From Nitratireductor sp. (GTDB lineage: Bacteria > Pseudomonadota > Alphaproteobacteria > Rhizobiales > Rhizobiaceae), in the NCBI GenBank assembly GCA_020637805.1, contig JACKJU010000007.1, forward strand, positions 62,001-126,000: 64,000 nucleotides of DNA. The letters run 5' to 3'. Made by a program: the position numbers and the translations under genes. This document shows positions 34,647 to 44,321 of this stretch, one piece after another. The notes beneath the pieces were generated by a model, which was not told where the DNA came from, did not search any database, and saw only the letters and a list, made by a program, of their open reading frames with translations. Position 1 is the first letter of the stretch, and each line of letters begins with the position of its first letter.

Positions 34647-34684
34647 AACCGCTTTGCCGGATACATCCGGCAAGCGGTTTTTCA
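34647..34684 (+). terminator. Intrinsic terminator
   Basis: AACCGCTTTGCCGGAT (34647-34662) pairs with ATCCGGCAAGCGGTT with a single bulged T; the stem is followed by TTTTT. It terminates the small-protein transcript and may also serve the convergent ggt gene. Confidence 0.8.
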
Positions 34685-34701
34685 TGTGAGAGGCCCGGTT
34701 T

Positions 34702-36486
34702 CTATTCGCCTGTCGCCACGCCTTCGCGCCTCGGATCTGCGGCGCCAGTCAGGCCGTCTTCGCCGATCTCGATGACATGCAGGCCGGAATTCAGGTCGCG
34801 CGCCTCGACCTTGTAGCCGAGTTCTGTCAGGGCGGGAGCAAGCGCCTCCGCAGCCGTTCCTGCCTCCACGTCATAGGTGCCGAACCGGTTTACCAGATGC
34901 GGCAGGTTGACTGCCGCCTGTACATCCATTTCCCAGTCTATGATGGCCACAAGCGTCTTCAGTACATAACCGATTATGCGACTGCCCCCGGGAGACCCGA
35001 CGGCCAGCCAGGGCTTGCCGTCGCGATAGACGATGGTGGGTGCCATCGAGGAGCGGGGCCGTTTTCCCGGCTCAACCCGATTCGCAACCGGATCGGCTGC
35101 TTCGCCAGGGTCGAAGGCGAAATCGGTCAGTTCATTGTTGAGCAGGAACCCGCGTACCATCAGCCGCGAGCCAAAGCCGTTCTCGATGGTCGAAGTCATG
35201 GAGGCAACATTGCCTTGCGCGTCGACGATTGAGAGATGTGTCGTGCTCGGCAGTTCAATCGAGTTGTCGTCACGCCGAAGCAGTGCGTGATCGGTTGGCG
35301 GCTCGCCAGCCTTGACTTCATCCTTTGTCAGCGCCTTGCCGGGATTGGCCGCGGAACTGCCGATCAACCGGGAGCGCTCCAGCAAGTAGTCCGTATTCAG
35401 GAGGCCTTTCGGCATCTTCACGAAATCACTGTCCGCCATGTAGCGGCCGCGGTCCGCAAAGGCGAGGCGCGAAGCATCGCCGATGAGACGCCAGCTTTGA
35501 GGATTGGCTGGGCCAAGTCCCGTCATGTCATAGGGTTCGAGCATCTTGAGAATTTGTCCAACCGTGAGGCCGCCCGACGAAGGTGGGCCCATGCCGCACA
35601 CATCGAACCCGCGATAGGTGACGCAGACAGGCGGACGCTCCTTTACCGCATAGGCGGCAAGGTCTTCGAGAGAAAGAACCCCGGGATTGCCCTCGGCTTC
35701 GCGGACCGTCTTCACGATATCCCGGGCGATCTCGCCACTGTAGAACGCCTCGGCGCCGCCGTCGCGGATGGCTCTCAGAGATGCGGCGTATTCCGGGTTG
35801 CGCAGAAGTGTGCCTGCGAACAGCGGCACGGCCTCTTCGGAGAGGAAGTAGTTGCGGGTGGCTTCGTAGCGGAACAGGCTTTCCGCCGATCCGGTGATCA
35901 GTTCGTTCAGCCTTGGCGAGACCTTGAAACCTTCTTCCGCCAGGCGGATTGCCGGTTCAAACAGGTCCTTCCACGCAAGCTTTCCGAAACGCTTGTGGGC
36001 TTCGGCCATGAGTGCGACCGTTCCCGGCGTGCCGACGGAGCGGCCGCCAATCACCGCGTCGAAGAACCTGAGCGGCTGGCCTGCATCATCGAGGAAGAGT
36101 TCAGGCGTAGCCTCGAGCGGCGCCGTTTCGCGCCCATCCAGCGTCACCAGCTTGTTGGTTTCCGCGTCGTGGTATAGCAGAAAGGCACCACCGCCCAACC
36201 CGGATGATTGCGGCTCGACCAGTCCAAGCACCCATTGGGCTGCAATCAGCGCGTCGGCAGCGCTGCCGCCCTTGGCGAGCATTTCTTGCCCTGCCTGGGC
36301 AGCAAGCGGGTTTGCGGCAGCGATCATGTAGTTGTTCGCATGTGCCAGCGTTGCGGACTGGCGCTCGTTGCCGAATTCCGGCGCAACACTGTCTGCCGCC
36401 TGTTGCGCGACGGCTGGATACCCTGCAACAACCACCAGAAGGCAGGTGAGCAGACAATTCCTGATTGACGATATGATTGCCGGCAC
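34702..36486 (-). CDS. ggt: Gamma-glutamyltransferase
   Basis: A 594-residue exported Ntn-hydrolase that transfers or hydrolyses the gamma-glutamyl group of glutathione and related compounds in the periplasm. A signal peptide ends near residue 25 (GYPAVAQQA). Cleavage before the Thr of PSTTHLSIVD (about residue 410) would make the catalytic N-terminal threonine of the small subunit; SGLGGGAFLLYHD and VGSPGGSRIIGYVLK are further family blocks. The start is a GTG at 36486 with AGGAGG immediately upstream; a long frame extending 98 codons further has no family support. It is divergent from the ferredoxin reductase gene. Confidence 0.93.
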   Translation of the reverse strand: MPAIISSIRNCLLTCLLVVVAGYPAVAQQAADSVAPEFGNERQSATLAHANNYMIAAANPLAAQAGQEMLAKGGSAADALIAAQWVLGLVEPQSSGLGGGAFLLYHDAETNKLVTLDGRETAPLEATPELFLDDAGQPLRFFDAVIGGRSVGTPGTVALMAEAHKRFGKLAWKDLFEPAIRLAEEGFKVSPRLNELITGSAESLFRYEATRNYFLSEEAVPLFAGTLLRNPEYAASLRAIRDGGAEAFYSGEIARDIVKTVREAEGNPGVLSLEDLAAYAVKERPPVCVTYRGFDVCGMGPPSSGGLTVGQILKMLEPYDMTGLGPANPQSWRLIGDASRLAFADRGRYMADSDFVKMPKGLLNTDYLLERSRLIGSSAANPGKALTKDEVKAGEPPTDHALLRRDDNSIELPSTTHLSIVDAQGNVASMTSTIENGFGSRLMVRGFLLNNELTDFAFDPGEAADPVANRVEPGKRPRSSMAPTIVYRDGKPWLAVGSPGGSRIIGYVLKTLVAIIDWEMDVQAAVNLPHLVNRFGTYDVEAGTAAEALAPALTELGYKVEARDLNSGLHVIEIGEDGLTGAADPRREGVATGE

Positions 36487-36694
36487 CTGCGTTCCTCCTG
36501 CCAAAAATTGAAAGGCAAACCCGTTTCTGCTGCCAATTGCGGGATCGTGTACGCTTTGCAGAAATATTGCAAACCTCAGTGAATGCCGGCGGCGGATAAA
36601 TTGCGTGTTCTTCTCCGCGCGAGATTGTCTAGCGGGGTTCATGCGGCTAACACTCTCTCCTGAGCTATCCGGAAACTCTTGCGGTTGGAATACG

Positions 36695-37909
36695 ATGAAA
36701 ATTGCAGTTGTTGGCGGCGGCCAGGCCGCAATCGCCTTTGCAGCGAAGATGCGCGAACTCGATTCGAATGCACAGATCACGATCGTTTCAGGCGAGCAAA
36801 GTCTGCCCTATCAGCGCCCGCCGCTTTCCAAGGCATACATGATAGGTGACATGGAGCGCGAGCGCCTGCTTCTGCGTCCGGCAGACTGGTACGAGGAGAA
36901 CAGGGTCGATTGCCTGCTCGGCACAACTGTCGAGAAGATTGACGGTCTCAACAACTGCCTGTCTCTTTCTGGCGGCGGAAAGCTTGAATACGACAAGCTG
37001 CTCATCGCTACCGGGTCCCGCCCGCGCGAACTGCCGGAAATCATTGGCGGCAAGCTCAAGGGTGTCTACACGCTGCGCGACATGAAGAACGCCGACGCCT
37101 TACGCAGTGAGATGACGCCCGGCCGCTCGGCACTGATAATCGGCGGCGGCTACATCGGCCTGGAAGCGGCAGCCGTATTCTCGAAAAACGGGCTGAAAGT
37201 GCGCGTCGTCGAAATGGCCGACCGCATACTCAAGCGCGTTGCATCCGTCGAGACGGCGGACTTTGTGAGGGCAGTGCATCGCAGCCACGGCGTGGAGATT
37301 TCCGAAGGGCTTGGTCTGGATCGACTGGAAGGCGAGGGCGGCCGCGTCACGAAGGCGCTCTTTGCCGATGGTTCGGCGATGTCTTGCGACTTCGTGGTTG
37401 CGGGGATCGGTGCAGTCCCCAATGATGAGCTGGCAAAGGATGCGGGGCTTCAGTGTTCGAACGGCATAGAGGTGGACGGGCACACCCGTACATCGCACTA
37501 TGATGTCCACGCGGCTGGGGATGTCGCGCAGTTTGAGTTTCGCGGCAGCAACATTCGGCTCGAGTCGGTTCAAAATGCCATCGATCAGGCCGAACACGCT
37601 GCAAAGGTCATCGCCGGCAGTGAAGAGCGATATGTCCCCCAGCCTTGGTTCTGGTCCGATCAGTATGACATGAAACTCCAGATCGCAGGCCTCAACATGG
37701 GCTATGACGAAACGGTCATTCGCCCGGGCAGCCACGAAAACGGACAGTCGATCTGGTATTTCTCGGGCGGCAGGTTCATCGCGGTTGATGCCATCAATGA
37801 CTCCAAGGCCTACATGTTCGGCAAGAAATTCCTCGAGATGGGCAAGGATATCACGCCTGCTCAGGCCAAGGACCCTGACTTCGATCTAAAGGTGTTCATG
37901 CGCAGTTGA
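36695..37909 (+). CDS. Ferredoxin/rubredoxin reductase-type FAD oxidoreductase
   Basis: A 404-residue flavoprotein of the pyridine-nucleotide-disulfide fold, the CamA/ThcD branch that passes electrons from NAD(P)H to a [2Fe-2S] ferredoxin for P450s or dioxygenases. FAD loop: KIAVVGGGQAAIAFAAKMRE at the N-terminus; NAD loop: SALIIGGGYIGLEAAAVFSK near residue 150; the second FAD block is VHAAGDVAQFEF near residue 275, then the C-terminal reductase domain with QPWFWSDQYDMKLQIAG. The ATG at 36695 is the first residue of the FAD strand. No ferredoxin gene is adjacent. It could serve the P450 at 12399, which is only a guess. Confidence 0.9.
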   Translation: MKIAVVGGGQAAIAFAAKMRELDSNAQITIVSGEQSLPYQRPPLSKAYMIGDMERERLLLRPADWYEENRVDCLLGTTVEKIDGLNNCLSLSGGGKLEYDKLLIATGSRPRELPEIIGGKLKGVYTLRDMKNADALRSEMTPGRSALIIGGGYIGLEAAAVFSKNGLKVRVVEMADRILKRVASVETADFVRAVHRSHGVEISEGLGLDRLEGEGGRVTKALFADGSAMSCDFVVAGIGAVPNDELAKDAGLQCSNGIEVDGHTRTSHYDVHAAGDVAQFEFRGSNIRLESVQNAIDQAEHAAKVIAGSEERYVPQPWFWSDQYDMKLQIAGLNMGYDETVIRPGSHENGQSIWYFSGGRFIAVDAINDSKAYMFGKKFLEMGKDITPAQAKDPDFDLKVFMRS

Positions 37910-37947
37910 GGCAGGAGCCTTCCCAGGCTCGCGGTTTAGGCTGCCGG

Positions 37948-40900
37948 TCAGTATTCCCGTTCGTAGAAAATCCCGGCCTTGTTCTTGCCCGACTCGGTGG
38001 CTTCGCCGCGCACCTTCACTCCCTTGCCGATATTCAGATCGATGCGCACCTTTCCCGTGCCCGCTGATTGGCCGCGTTCCACGCCGATATAGGTCCGGTC
38101 GTTGATGTAGCGGCCTGCACCCACAGTGGTCTCGCCGGTCTCTGAATCCGTGCGTATGTCGAGATCGTCCACCTGCAGGGCATGCTGGAATTTGTCGAGC
38201 AGCGAGGAATTGCCGCCCTTTCCGGCAAGCGTTGCCGCAGCCTGCGCCAGCTGTGCGATCTGCAAGGGCGAGAGGTTCGACATGTTCTTGTTGAAGATCA
38301 ACTTGGCCAGAACCTCATCTTCCGAAAGTGCGGGCACGGACGAGAAGGAGAATTGCGGTGACGTCGCAAGCCCGCTGACCGTGATCGTGATTGTCGTGCC
38401 GTCCGAGGAAGTCTGTGCGGCCATGTTCAACCTGGGTACGAGCGATCCCGAGAACGACACCGTGCCGGAAGTGAAATCGAGCCGCTTTCCAAGGATGGAA
38501 AGCCTGCCGCGCCGCATTTCGAAACCGCCAACGGCAGACGGGTTCGCGACCGGACCCTGCAGGCGCATGTTACCGCCGAGTTCCGCATCAATTCCGCGCC
38601 CGCGCACGAATATCTGGTTGGGAGCATTGAGCGCCAGTGCGAGCCTCAACCCGCCCTTGTTGTTTCCCGAAGGTTCGTCCGCACGCAGATTGTCGGCCTG
38701 TTGTTCCACCTGGCTGCTGGCATTTACATGCTGGACGTCCAGACGCGAGATACTGTCGGGAAGCCTGTCCGGAACCGTGATCACGGCCTTTTGCATGTTT
38801 ATCGTGCCGCCTACAACCGGATCGGCAATCAGGGGGCCTGTAAGTGTGATATTGGCATTGAAACGCGCATCGACTGTGTTGCGGTCCGTGTACCTTCCGT
38901 CGCGCACTTTCAGGGAAAGATCGGCGGGAAAACCGCCCGACATGCCGACATTTCCACCAGCCTGAAGCGTTCCGCCGGTCGAGAGGTTGCCGGTGAGCTT
39001 CTCGATGATTGCCTGCTTGCCGTCGAAACGCGCGGCGAGAGCCAGATCCTTGATGGCAATTCCCGATTCAGCGTGGATGAAGCGCCCGCCGGATGACGAA
39101 ATCGAGCCGTTGATCACTGGCGCAGACGGAGTGCCGGACACGGTGATATCGGCATTGGCCGTGCCTTCCAAAGCAAGTCCCTGGCGCGCCAGCCGGGCTG
39201 CGAGAACGGAATAGGGGAGTGCACCGCGAACACGAAAATCCAGGCTCTGGCGGCTGCCCAGTCCCACGCTTCCCGATCCCGAGAAGTCCAACCCGCCCCC
39301 GCCAGCAGCACGCATCGTCAGATTGACTGTCTGCGATTTGAATGTTCCCTCGGAACTCAGGCTGAAAGCCCCCAGACCCTCGGAGCGGGAAGCCGCGAGG
39401 CTCGCTCCATCCATTTTCATTGCGAAGCGCACCTGCGGATCGGAGGCCGGACCTGAAACATCGATCTTGCCGGAAACCCGTCCCTGCGCGCCGAGATCGC
39501 CGGCGAAACGGTTGGCGATGGCGGCATCGATACTGGAGAGCTGAACGGTAGCGTTGATTGTGTTGCCGATGCTTCCATTTATTGCGGCCGTGCCGCCACC
39601 TACGGAAAGCGTGGCGCCGTCGACTTTTGCCTCTCCGTCGCGTACCTGGACAGTGGTCGGAGAGGCAAGTGCCGCCGCAATGCCGCGATAGCTTGCAGAG
39701 ACCTTGGCAAGTTCGATGGAGGTCGTGCCGTTGGCGGATTTCACCCGGCCGCTGGCGGCTACCGGTGAGCCATCGCTGCGGCCGTTCACATCGAAGCTCG
39801 TCCATTCGCCATCCAGCGCGAACTTCGCCCGAAGCGAATCGATCGACGTGGCTCCCTGCCGGACACCGTCTAGCTTGATCGTACCCTCCACACCGGGAGA
39901 TGCCAGATAATCGCGGATGGAGATATCCGCTGCAATGCCTTCGGCTGCAAGGTCCGCGCGCGAAATCCTGTTGCTCGAAAGATTGACGCTGATGAGGGGG
40001 GCCTCATTGCTGCCGGAAAAGAGAATGTTTCCCGAAATTCCGCCTTGGACATCCTGACCGCCAAGTGCTGCGAGCGGTGCAATTTCGGGAAGCTGCACCG
40101 AGAGTTCGCCTTGCGCCAGCCCGCTTTCCTGCAAGACGATGTTTCCCGATATCCGGTTGTTGCCGTTGACCAGCTTCAGGTCTTCGAGAACGCGGCCTTC
40201 TTTCTTGGCAATAAACCTGGCCGAACCGGTAAGCGGCAAGTCATCTATCGCGCCCGAGAGCTCGAAATCGAGATCTGGCTTTGCCATGTCGGCAACGCCC
40301 GAAACCGTGGCCTTGAGATCGCGGACTTCATGTCCGTTTGCGTCAATCCGGTCAGCCGTGATGTTCACAGAGGTGTTGGGAGCTGTGACAGGGCCGGACA
40401 GCGTTGCGTCAATCTTCAGCGCACCGTCGAAGTCCTGCGTCAGGTCTTTCAGCGAGTTGAATGCCGCGTTCAGGCTGGCATCAATCTCACCATCTGCAAT
40501 CTCAGCCCGGCCTGATGCCTTGTCGGCGCCTTTCGTGACTGTCGCATCGGAAACCCGAAAGCCGCCGCCCGGCATTGCCTCGAATTTGGCAGAAGCTGCG
40601 AGGTCTTCGCCGGGTACGCGGTTTATCGTGGCAGGAAGAAATCTGCTTCCGATTGCAAGTCCAAGATTGCCGTTTGCGCTTCCCCCCTCCAGGTCGGCTA
40701 CAGCGTCTCCGGTAAACTTGAGTGCTTCATTGGTTATGGAGAGACTTTCCACGACGGCCTGCCCGCCATCGATCTTGCCCGATGCCTCGCCATAGGTGCG
40801 CGCCGGAAACATGCGCTGCAGGTCCGGATTTTCGAACTGCGCCCTGTCTGCCTCGAAGCGAACGCTGAATTCGCCAATTCTTTGAGAGAGGTCCATGGCC

Positions 40901-42135
40901 GGGCTGGAGGCCACCGCGCGAATGCCCGAAAGCATTGCTTCGCTGGTCCCGGCCTTGGGCACTTCGGCAGACAGAGCTATTTCGGCCTTGCCGGACGGGC
41001 CTTTCACGGAAAATGCAACACTTTTCACTGACAGTGCAGCCAATCCTTCATTGACGGCACCTCGAATGTCGACGCCGTCATTCTTGGCCACAAGCCCCCC
41101 TGAAAGATCGCTCGTCCCCTGCGTGTCCAGTCGTCCGCGAATAACGGCATAGAAATTCCGCGCGTCGATCCTGGCGGTCTTCACGTCAAGCTGCCCCTCG
41201 GTGCTGCCCACCATGTCGACATCCAGGGTCAGTCTGCCGGCCAGTAGTTCGCGAAACTTTTCCGGGACAATGAGGGAAGGGGTACCGTTCCCGCTCGCGG
41301 AGACGTTGAATTTCTCGCCCCTCAGTCCGCCTGTCCCGGATATGTCGATGGCGTTCTCGCCGCCCGCGTTTCCGCGCAGCGAGAAACGTGCAGCATCAAG
41401 CGAACCTTCAACCTTTGCGGTGATATTCACCGCAGGCTTGCCCGGCAGATCGAATGCGGTTGCCAGCAGGCCACCGGGCGGCTCTTCCAGTACGGCATCC
41501 AGACGGGCGGCATTGGTTTCGGCGTCGAACTCGAAATCGCCGGCGATATTGCTCTGTCGCCCTTCGGGCATGATCTTGAAACCACCCGAAACAGCGGCAA
41601 TGTCGCGCCGCGCCGACAGGTGTGCCTGCACGCGAAGATCCTGTGCTGTTCCAACGAGTTTTTCGCCGAGGTGAACCTGCGGCAAGTCGATCTCGCGCAA
41701 GTCGAGCTGGATCGGCAGGCCGGCGGATCCTTCGGAATCTTCTCCGCTGGCCACGGGTGTTCTCAATATCTCCACACGTCCCGCAGAAATGCGCGAGGCC
41801 TCGAAGGTCAGCGAGAAAAGGGCAGTTCGCCTCCAGTCGATCTCTGCATCCGATATGCTGGCATAGACACCTTCGCTGTCGGAAAGGGCTATCCGGTCGA
41901 CCCGGGTCGTTCCGGCCAAAACTCCGGAGATTCCCGAAATCTCGACACCGCCGGATGAATTGGTCGCTGGAGTGGAAACCGTGCGTGCCAGCAAGGCGCG
42001 TCCCGGCGGCGTTCCGGTAACGGCAAGAACGGCCGCAATCACCAGAAGCAGCACAAGTGCAAATCCTGCCAGTATTCGAAGAGGCAGTGACTTGCGCTTT
42101 TTGACGAGAGTTGCGGTTTGGTTCATAGGCTCCAT
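37948..42135 (-). CDS. tamB: Translocation and assembly module protein TamB
   Basis: A 1395-residue envelope protein. One N-terminal helix (LRILAGFALVLLLVIAAVLA) anchors it in the inner membrane; most of the remainder is an extended beta-rich array spanning the periplasm, seen as repeated short strands with Asp/Gly turns; the conserved C-terminal DUF490 domain covers about the last 350 residues (GGFEMRRGRLSILGKRLDFT, ending KAGIFYEREY). TamB works with TamA in autotransporter insertion and, with related AsmA-like proteins, in phospholipid transfer to the outer membrane. It starts 64 bases after tamA in the same direction. ATG codons at 42135 and 42126 are both possible. Confidence 0.92.
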   Translation of the reverse strand: MEPMNQTATLVKKRKSLPLRILAGFALVLLLVIAAVLAVTGTPPGRALLARTVSTPATNSSGGVEISGISGVLAGTTRVDRIALSDSEGVYASISDAEIDWRRTALFSLTFEASRISAGRVEILRTPVASGEDSEGSAGLPIQLDLREIDLPQVHLGEKLVGTAQDLRVQAHLSARRDIAAVSGGFKIMPEGRQSNIAGDFEFDAETNAARLDAVLEEPPGGLLATAFDLPGKPAVNITAKVEGSLDAARFSLRGNAGGENAIDISGTGGLRGEKFNVSASGNGTPSLIVPEKFRELLAGRLTLDVDMVGSTEGQLDVKTARIDARNFYAVIRGRLDTQGTSDLSGGLVAKNDGVDIRGAVNEGLAALSVKSVAFSVKGPSGKAEIALSAEVPKAGTSEAMLSGIRAVASSPAMDLSQRIGEFSVRFEADRAQFENPDLQRMFPARTYGEASGKIDGGQAVVESLSITNEALKFTGDAVADLEGGSANGNLGLAIGSRFLPATINRVPGEDLAASAKFEAMPGGGFRVSDATVTKGADKASGRAEIADGEIDASLNAAFNSLKDLTQDFDGALKIDATLSGPVTAPNTSVNITADRIDANGHEVRDLKATVSGVADMAKPDLDFELSGAIDDLPLTGSARFIAKKEGRVLEDLKLVNGNNRISGNIVLQESGLAQGELSVQLPEIAPLAALGGQDVQGGISGNILFSGSNEAPLISVNLSSNRISRADLAAEGIAADISIRDYLASPGVEGTIKLDGVRQGATSIDSLRAKFALDGEWTSFDVNGRSDGSPVAASGRVKSANGTTSIELAKVSASYRGIAAALASPTTVQVRDGEAKVDGATLSVGGGTAAINGSIGNTINATVQLSSIDAAIANRFAGDLGAQGRVSGKIDVSGPASDPQVRFAMKMDGASLAASRSEGLGAFSLSSEGTFKSQTVNLTMRAAGGGGLDFSGSGSVGLGSRQSLDFRVRGALPYSVLAARLARQGLALEGTANADITVSGTPSAPVINGSISSSGGRFIHAESGIAIKDLALAARFDGKQAIIEKLTGNLSTGGTLQAGGNVGMSGGFPADLSLKVRDGRYTDRNTVDARFNANITLTGPLIADPVVGGTINMQKAVITVPDRLPDSISRLDVQHVNASSQVEQQADNLRADEPSGNNKGGLRLALALNAPNQIFVRGRGIDAELGGNMRLQGPVANPSAVGGFEMRRGRLSILGKRLDFTSGTVSFSGSLVPRLNMAAQTSSDGTTITITVSGLATSPQFSFSSVPALSEDEVLAKLIFNKNMSNLSPLQIAQLAQAAATLAGKGGNSSLLDKFQHALQVDDLDIRTDSETGETTVGAGRYINDRTYIGVERGQSAGTGKVRIDLNIGKGVKVRGEATESGKNKAGIFYEREY

Positions 42136-42199
42136 GTAAGGGAAGTCGCCGCGCCCGCAAGGCGCGCCCGAACAAATATGCGTTAACGGTCAGACAGAA

Positions 42200-44152
42200 T
42201 CAAAAGGCCTGTCCGATACCAGCATATATTGCCCAACTGTCCTCACCCTTGCGGCGATTTATGGGCACGCCGACATCAAGACGCAGCGGACCGAACGGCG
42301 TCACGTAGCGGATGCCGACACCGGCCCCCATGCGCAGGTCCGTGAAATCCGGCGTTGAGGAGGTGCCAACATTGCCGAAATCGACAAACGGCACGATGCC
42401 GAACTTGTCGGCAACTTTTATGCGCGCTTCAAGCGATGCTTCGACAACGGAAAGCCCCCCGGTGGGTTTTCCCGCCGCATTTTTGGGCCCGACTGCCTGA
42501 TAGGCGAATCCACGGATCGAGCCGCCGCCGCCCGCGTAGAACCGGCGGTCCGCCGGAATGGCGCTCCGGTCCGCCCCCATGATCGACCCCACAGAGGCGC
42601 GGGCCGCAAGGGTGACATTGTCCGCTGCATCCGGCGTATAATAGGCCGAAGCCGTCACACGCACCTTGACGAAACTGGCGCTTCCCGCAAGGTCCGTGGC
42701 TGGTTCCAGCAGTGCCGAGAAACGGTATCCCTCGCTTGGGTCAAGCTTGTTGTCGCTTGCATCGTAGGAATATTCGAGCGGAATCGAGGCGATCAGGTGT
42801 TCGCTCTCCTTTGCGGGTTCGGTGATGCGCGACCAGTCCATGTCCAGCGCGGCAGTAAGCGTCTGGCGCTTGTCGATTTCCCGGCGGACGCCGAAACCGC
42901 CGCGCAGCGAGCGCCGCTTGTACGCGTCCGTAAACTCCTGAACGCCGCGAAGATTTGCCGTGAACGTGTTCTTGATGCCGTAGAACGCCGGCTTCTCGAA
43001 CAGGATGGCCGTCGAGTAGTTCAGGTTTTCGAAACTGTCGGCTTCGCCAATCCGCGAAACCGAGCCTTCAACGCGCAGTTTCTCGGCGCGCCCAAAAAGA
43101 TTCCTGTGACCCCAGTACCCTTCGATCCCAGCGCCATCCGCATTTGAGTATGTTGCACCAACCCCGAAATACCGCTGCTTGCGCTCCTGGACCTCGACTT
43201 CGATTGGCACGCGGCCGCTTTCGTCCAGCGTGTCGCCTTCGCGCACGGCAACACTGTCGAATACCTCGAGATCGCGCAGGCGCTTCTCGGCCTCCGCAAG
43301 AGCCTCGGGGGAGTAGGGGCGTCCCGGTTCGATTCCTGCCTGTTCGCGAATGAATTCCGGATCGACGTCCTGCGCACCTGAAACTGTGGTCAGGCCCATG
43401 TCTGCCATAGGTCCTGCGTGGACAACGAGAGTAACATCCAACTGCTTGCTGTTATGGTCGGCCTCGACAATGGAATCGGCCATCTCGGCATAGGGATACC
43501 CCTCCGCCTTCATCTGCGAGACGAGCCTGTCCTGTTCGGCCAGTATGGCGGTCGAGAATGCTGGTTGTCCGGAAACGATCTCCTGTGCCTGCTGTGGCGG
43601 CATGCTGCCGTCATCGCTTCGCACTTCAACGCGGCCGAAACGGAAGACCTCACCACCCTCGATGCGTATTGAAACCTGGGGCTTGCCGGTAAAGGTCGTG
43701 GTCGGCTCAATGGATTCGAGCGGCGTCCCGTTGATCCGGATCTCGACAAGTCCGCCATATCTGGCTTGCTCGTAGAGCTTTCCGACAAGGTTGTCGCGAT
43801 CCGATGTCGCCTTCGTGATGAGGCCAAGAGACCCGGAGACGGGCTTTTCGGAATCCGCGAGCAAGGCAGATGCATCGCGAAGGGCAGCTTCGTCGTCTTC
43901 GCTCAAACCTGTGCCGCTGAAGCTCGCCGTATAGAATAGCGGATCGGCAATGTCGGCTGTTTCTACCTCGTCCGATTTGCCGAACAGATCAAAGGCAGAA
44001 ACCGGGGCGGGCGCCGACAGCGAAAGTGCCACTGCGATTGCCGTACTCTTCGACAGGATCCGCAGTGCCCGGCGCACGCGGGAAAACCCCGCAGCCTCGT
44101 TTGGAGGCGGCTGGGCAGGGCAAACTTTTCCCGTCATATCCTTGGCGGACAT
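42200..44152 (-). CDS. tamA: Outer-membrane assembly protein TamA (BamA/Omp85 family)
   Basis: A 650-residue Omp85 protein. After an N-terminal region with a signal segment (about residues 30-52, ending PVSAFD) come three POTRA domains (about 60-315), then a 16-strand barrel ending in the typical C-terminal aromatic, AGIGQAF. The barrel block RFYAGGGGSIRGFAYQ holds the family's lid-lock RGF motif near residue 560, and MGAGVGIRYVTPFGPLRLDVG is the penultimate strand pair. It inserts proteins into the outer membrane with TamB, whose gene follows. The start is either ATG 44152 or ATG 44137; the long region before the hydrophobic core makes the signal peptide unusual. Confidence 0.93.
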   Translation of the reverse strand: MSAKDMTGKVCPAQPPPNEAAGFSRVRRALRILSKSTAIAVALSLSAPAPVSAFDLFGKSDEVETADIADPLFYTASFSGTGLSEDDEAALRDASALLADSEKPVSGSLGLITKATSDRDNLVGKLYEQARYGGLVEIRINGTPLESIEPTTTFTGKPQVSIRIEGGEVFRFGRVEVRSDDGSMPPQQAQEIVSGQPAFSTAILAEQDRLVSQMKAEGYPYAEMADSIVEADHNSKQLDVTLVVHAGPMADMGLTTVSGAQDVDPEFIREQAGIEPGRPYSPEALAEAEKRLRDLEVFDSVAVREGDTLDESGRVPIEVEVQERKQRYFGVGATYSNADGAGIEGYWGHRNLFGRAEKLRVEGSVSRIGEADSFENLNYSTAILFEKPAFYGIKNTFTANLRGVQEFTDAYKRRSLRGGFGVRREIDKRQTLTAALDMDWSRITEPAKESEHLIASIPLEYSYDASDNKLDPSEGYRFSALLEPATDLAGSASFVKVRVTASAYYTPDAADNVTLAARASVGSIMGADRSAIPADRRFYAGGGGSIRGFAYQAVGPKNAAGKPTGGLSVVEASLEARIKVADKFGIVPFVDFGNVGTSSTPDFTDLRMGAGVGIRYVTPFGPLRLDVGVPINRRKGEDSWAIYAGIGQAF

Positions 44153-44321
44153 CCCCTGTTCCCGTCGCGTTCATTTGCGGCTCATCATTTGTGAACCGTA
44201 ATTCAATCTAGTGCATGCCGCTTCAACGGTCCATTAACTCGACGGTTACCTAACGGTTTTGGCACCACAACTCCAGTGAACACGGTTAACGAAGTGTTTC
44301 AATCACGCTGTCGGCGGACGC

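Noticed and set aside
42136..44152. tamA and tamB as a type V-like two-partner secretion system
   Set aside because: POTRA/Omp85 barrel plus a 1395-residue DUF490 protein with an N-terminal anchor is the standard TamA-TamB pair.
44240..44280. TTAACTCGACGGTTA-like sequence near the tamA/LysR gap as a CtrA site
   Set aside because: It matches the TTAA-N7-TTAA pattern only partly, and no cell-cycle gene is next to it.
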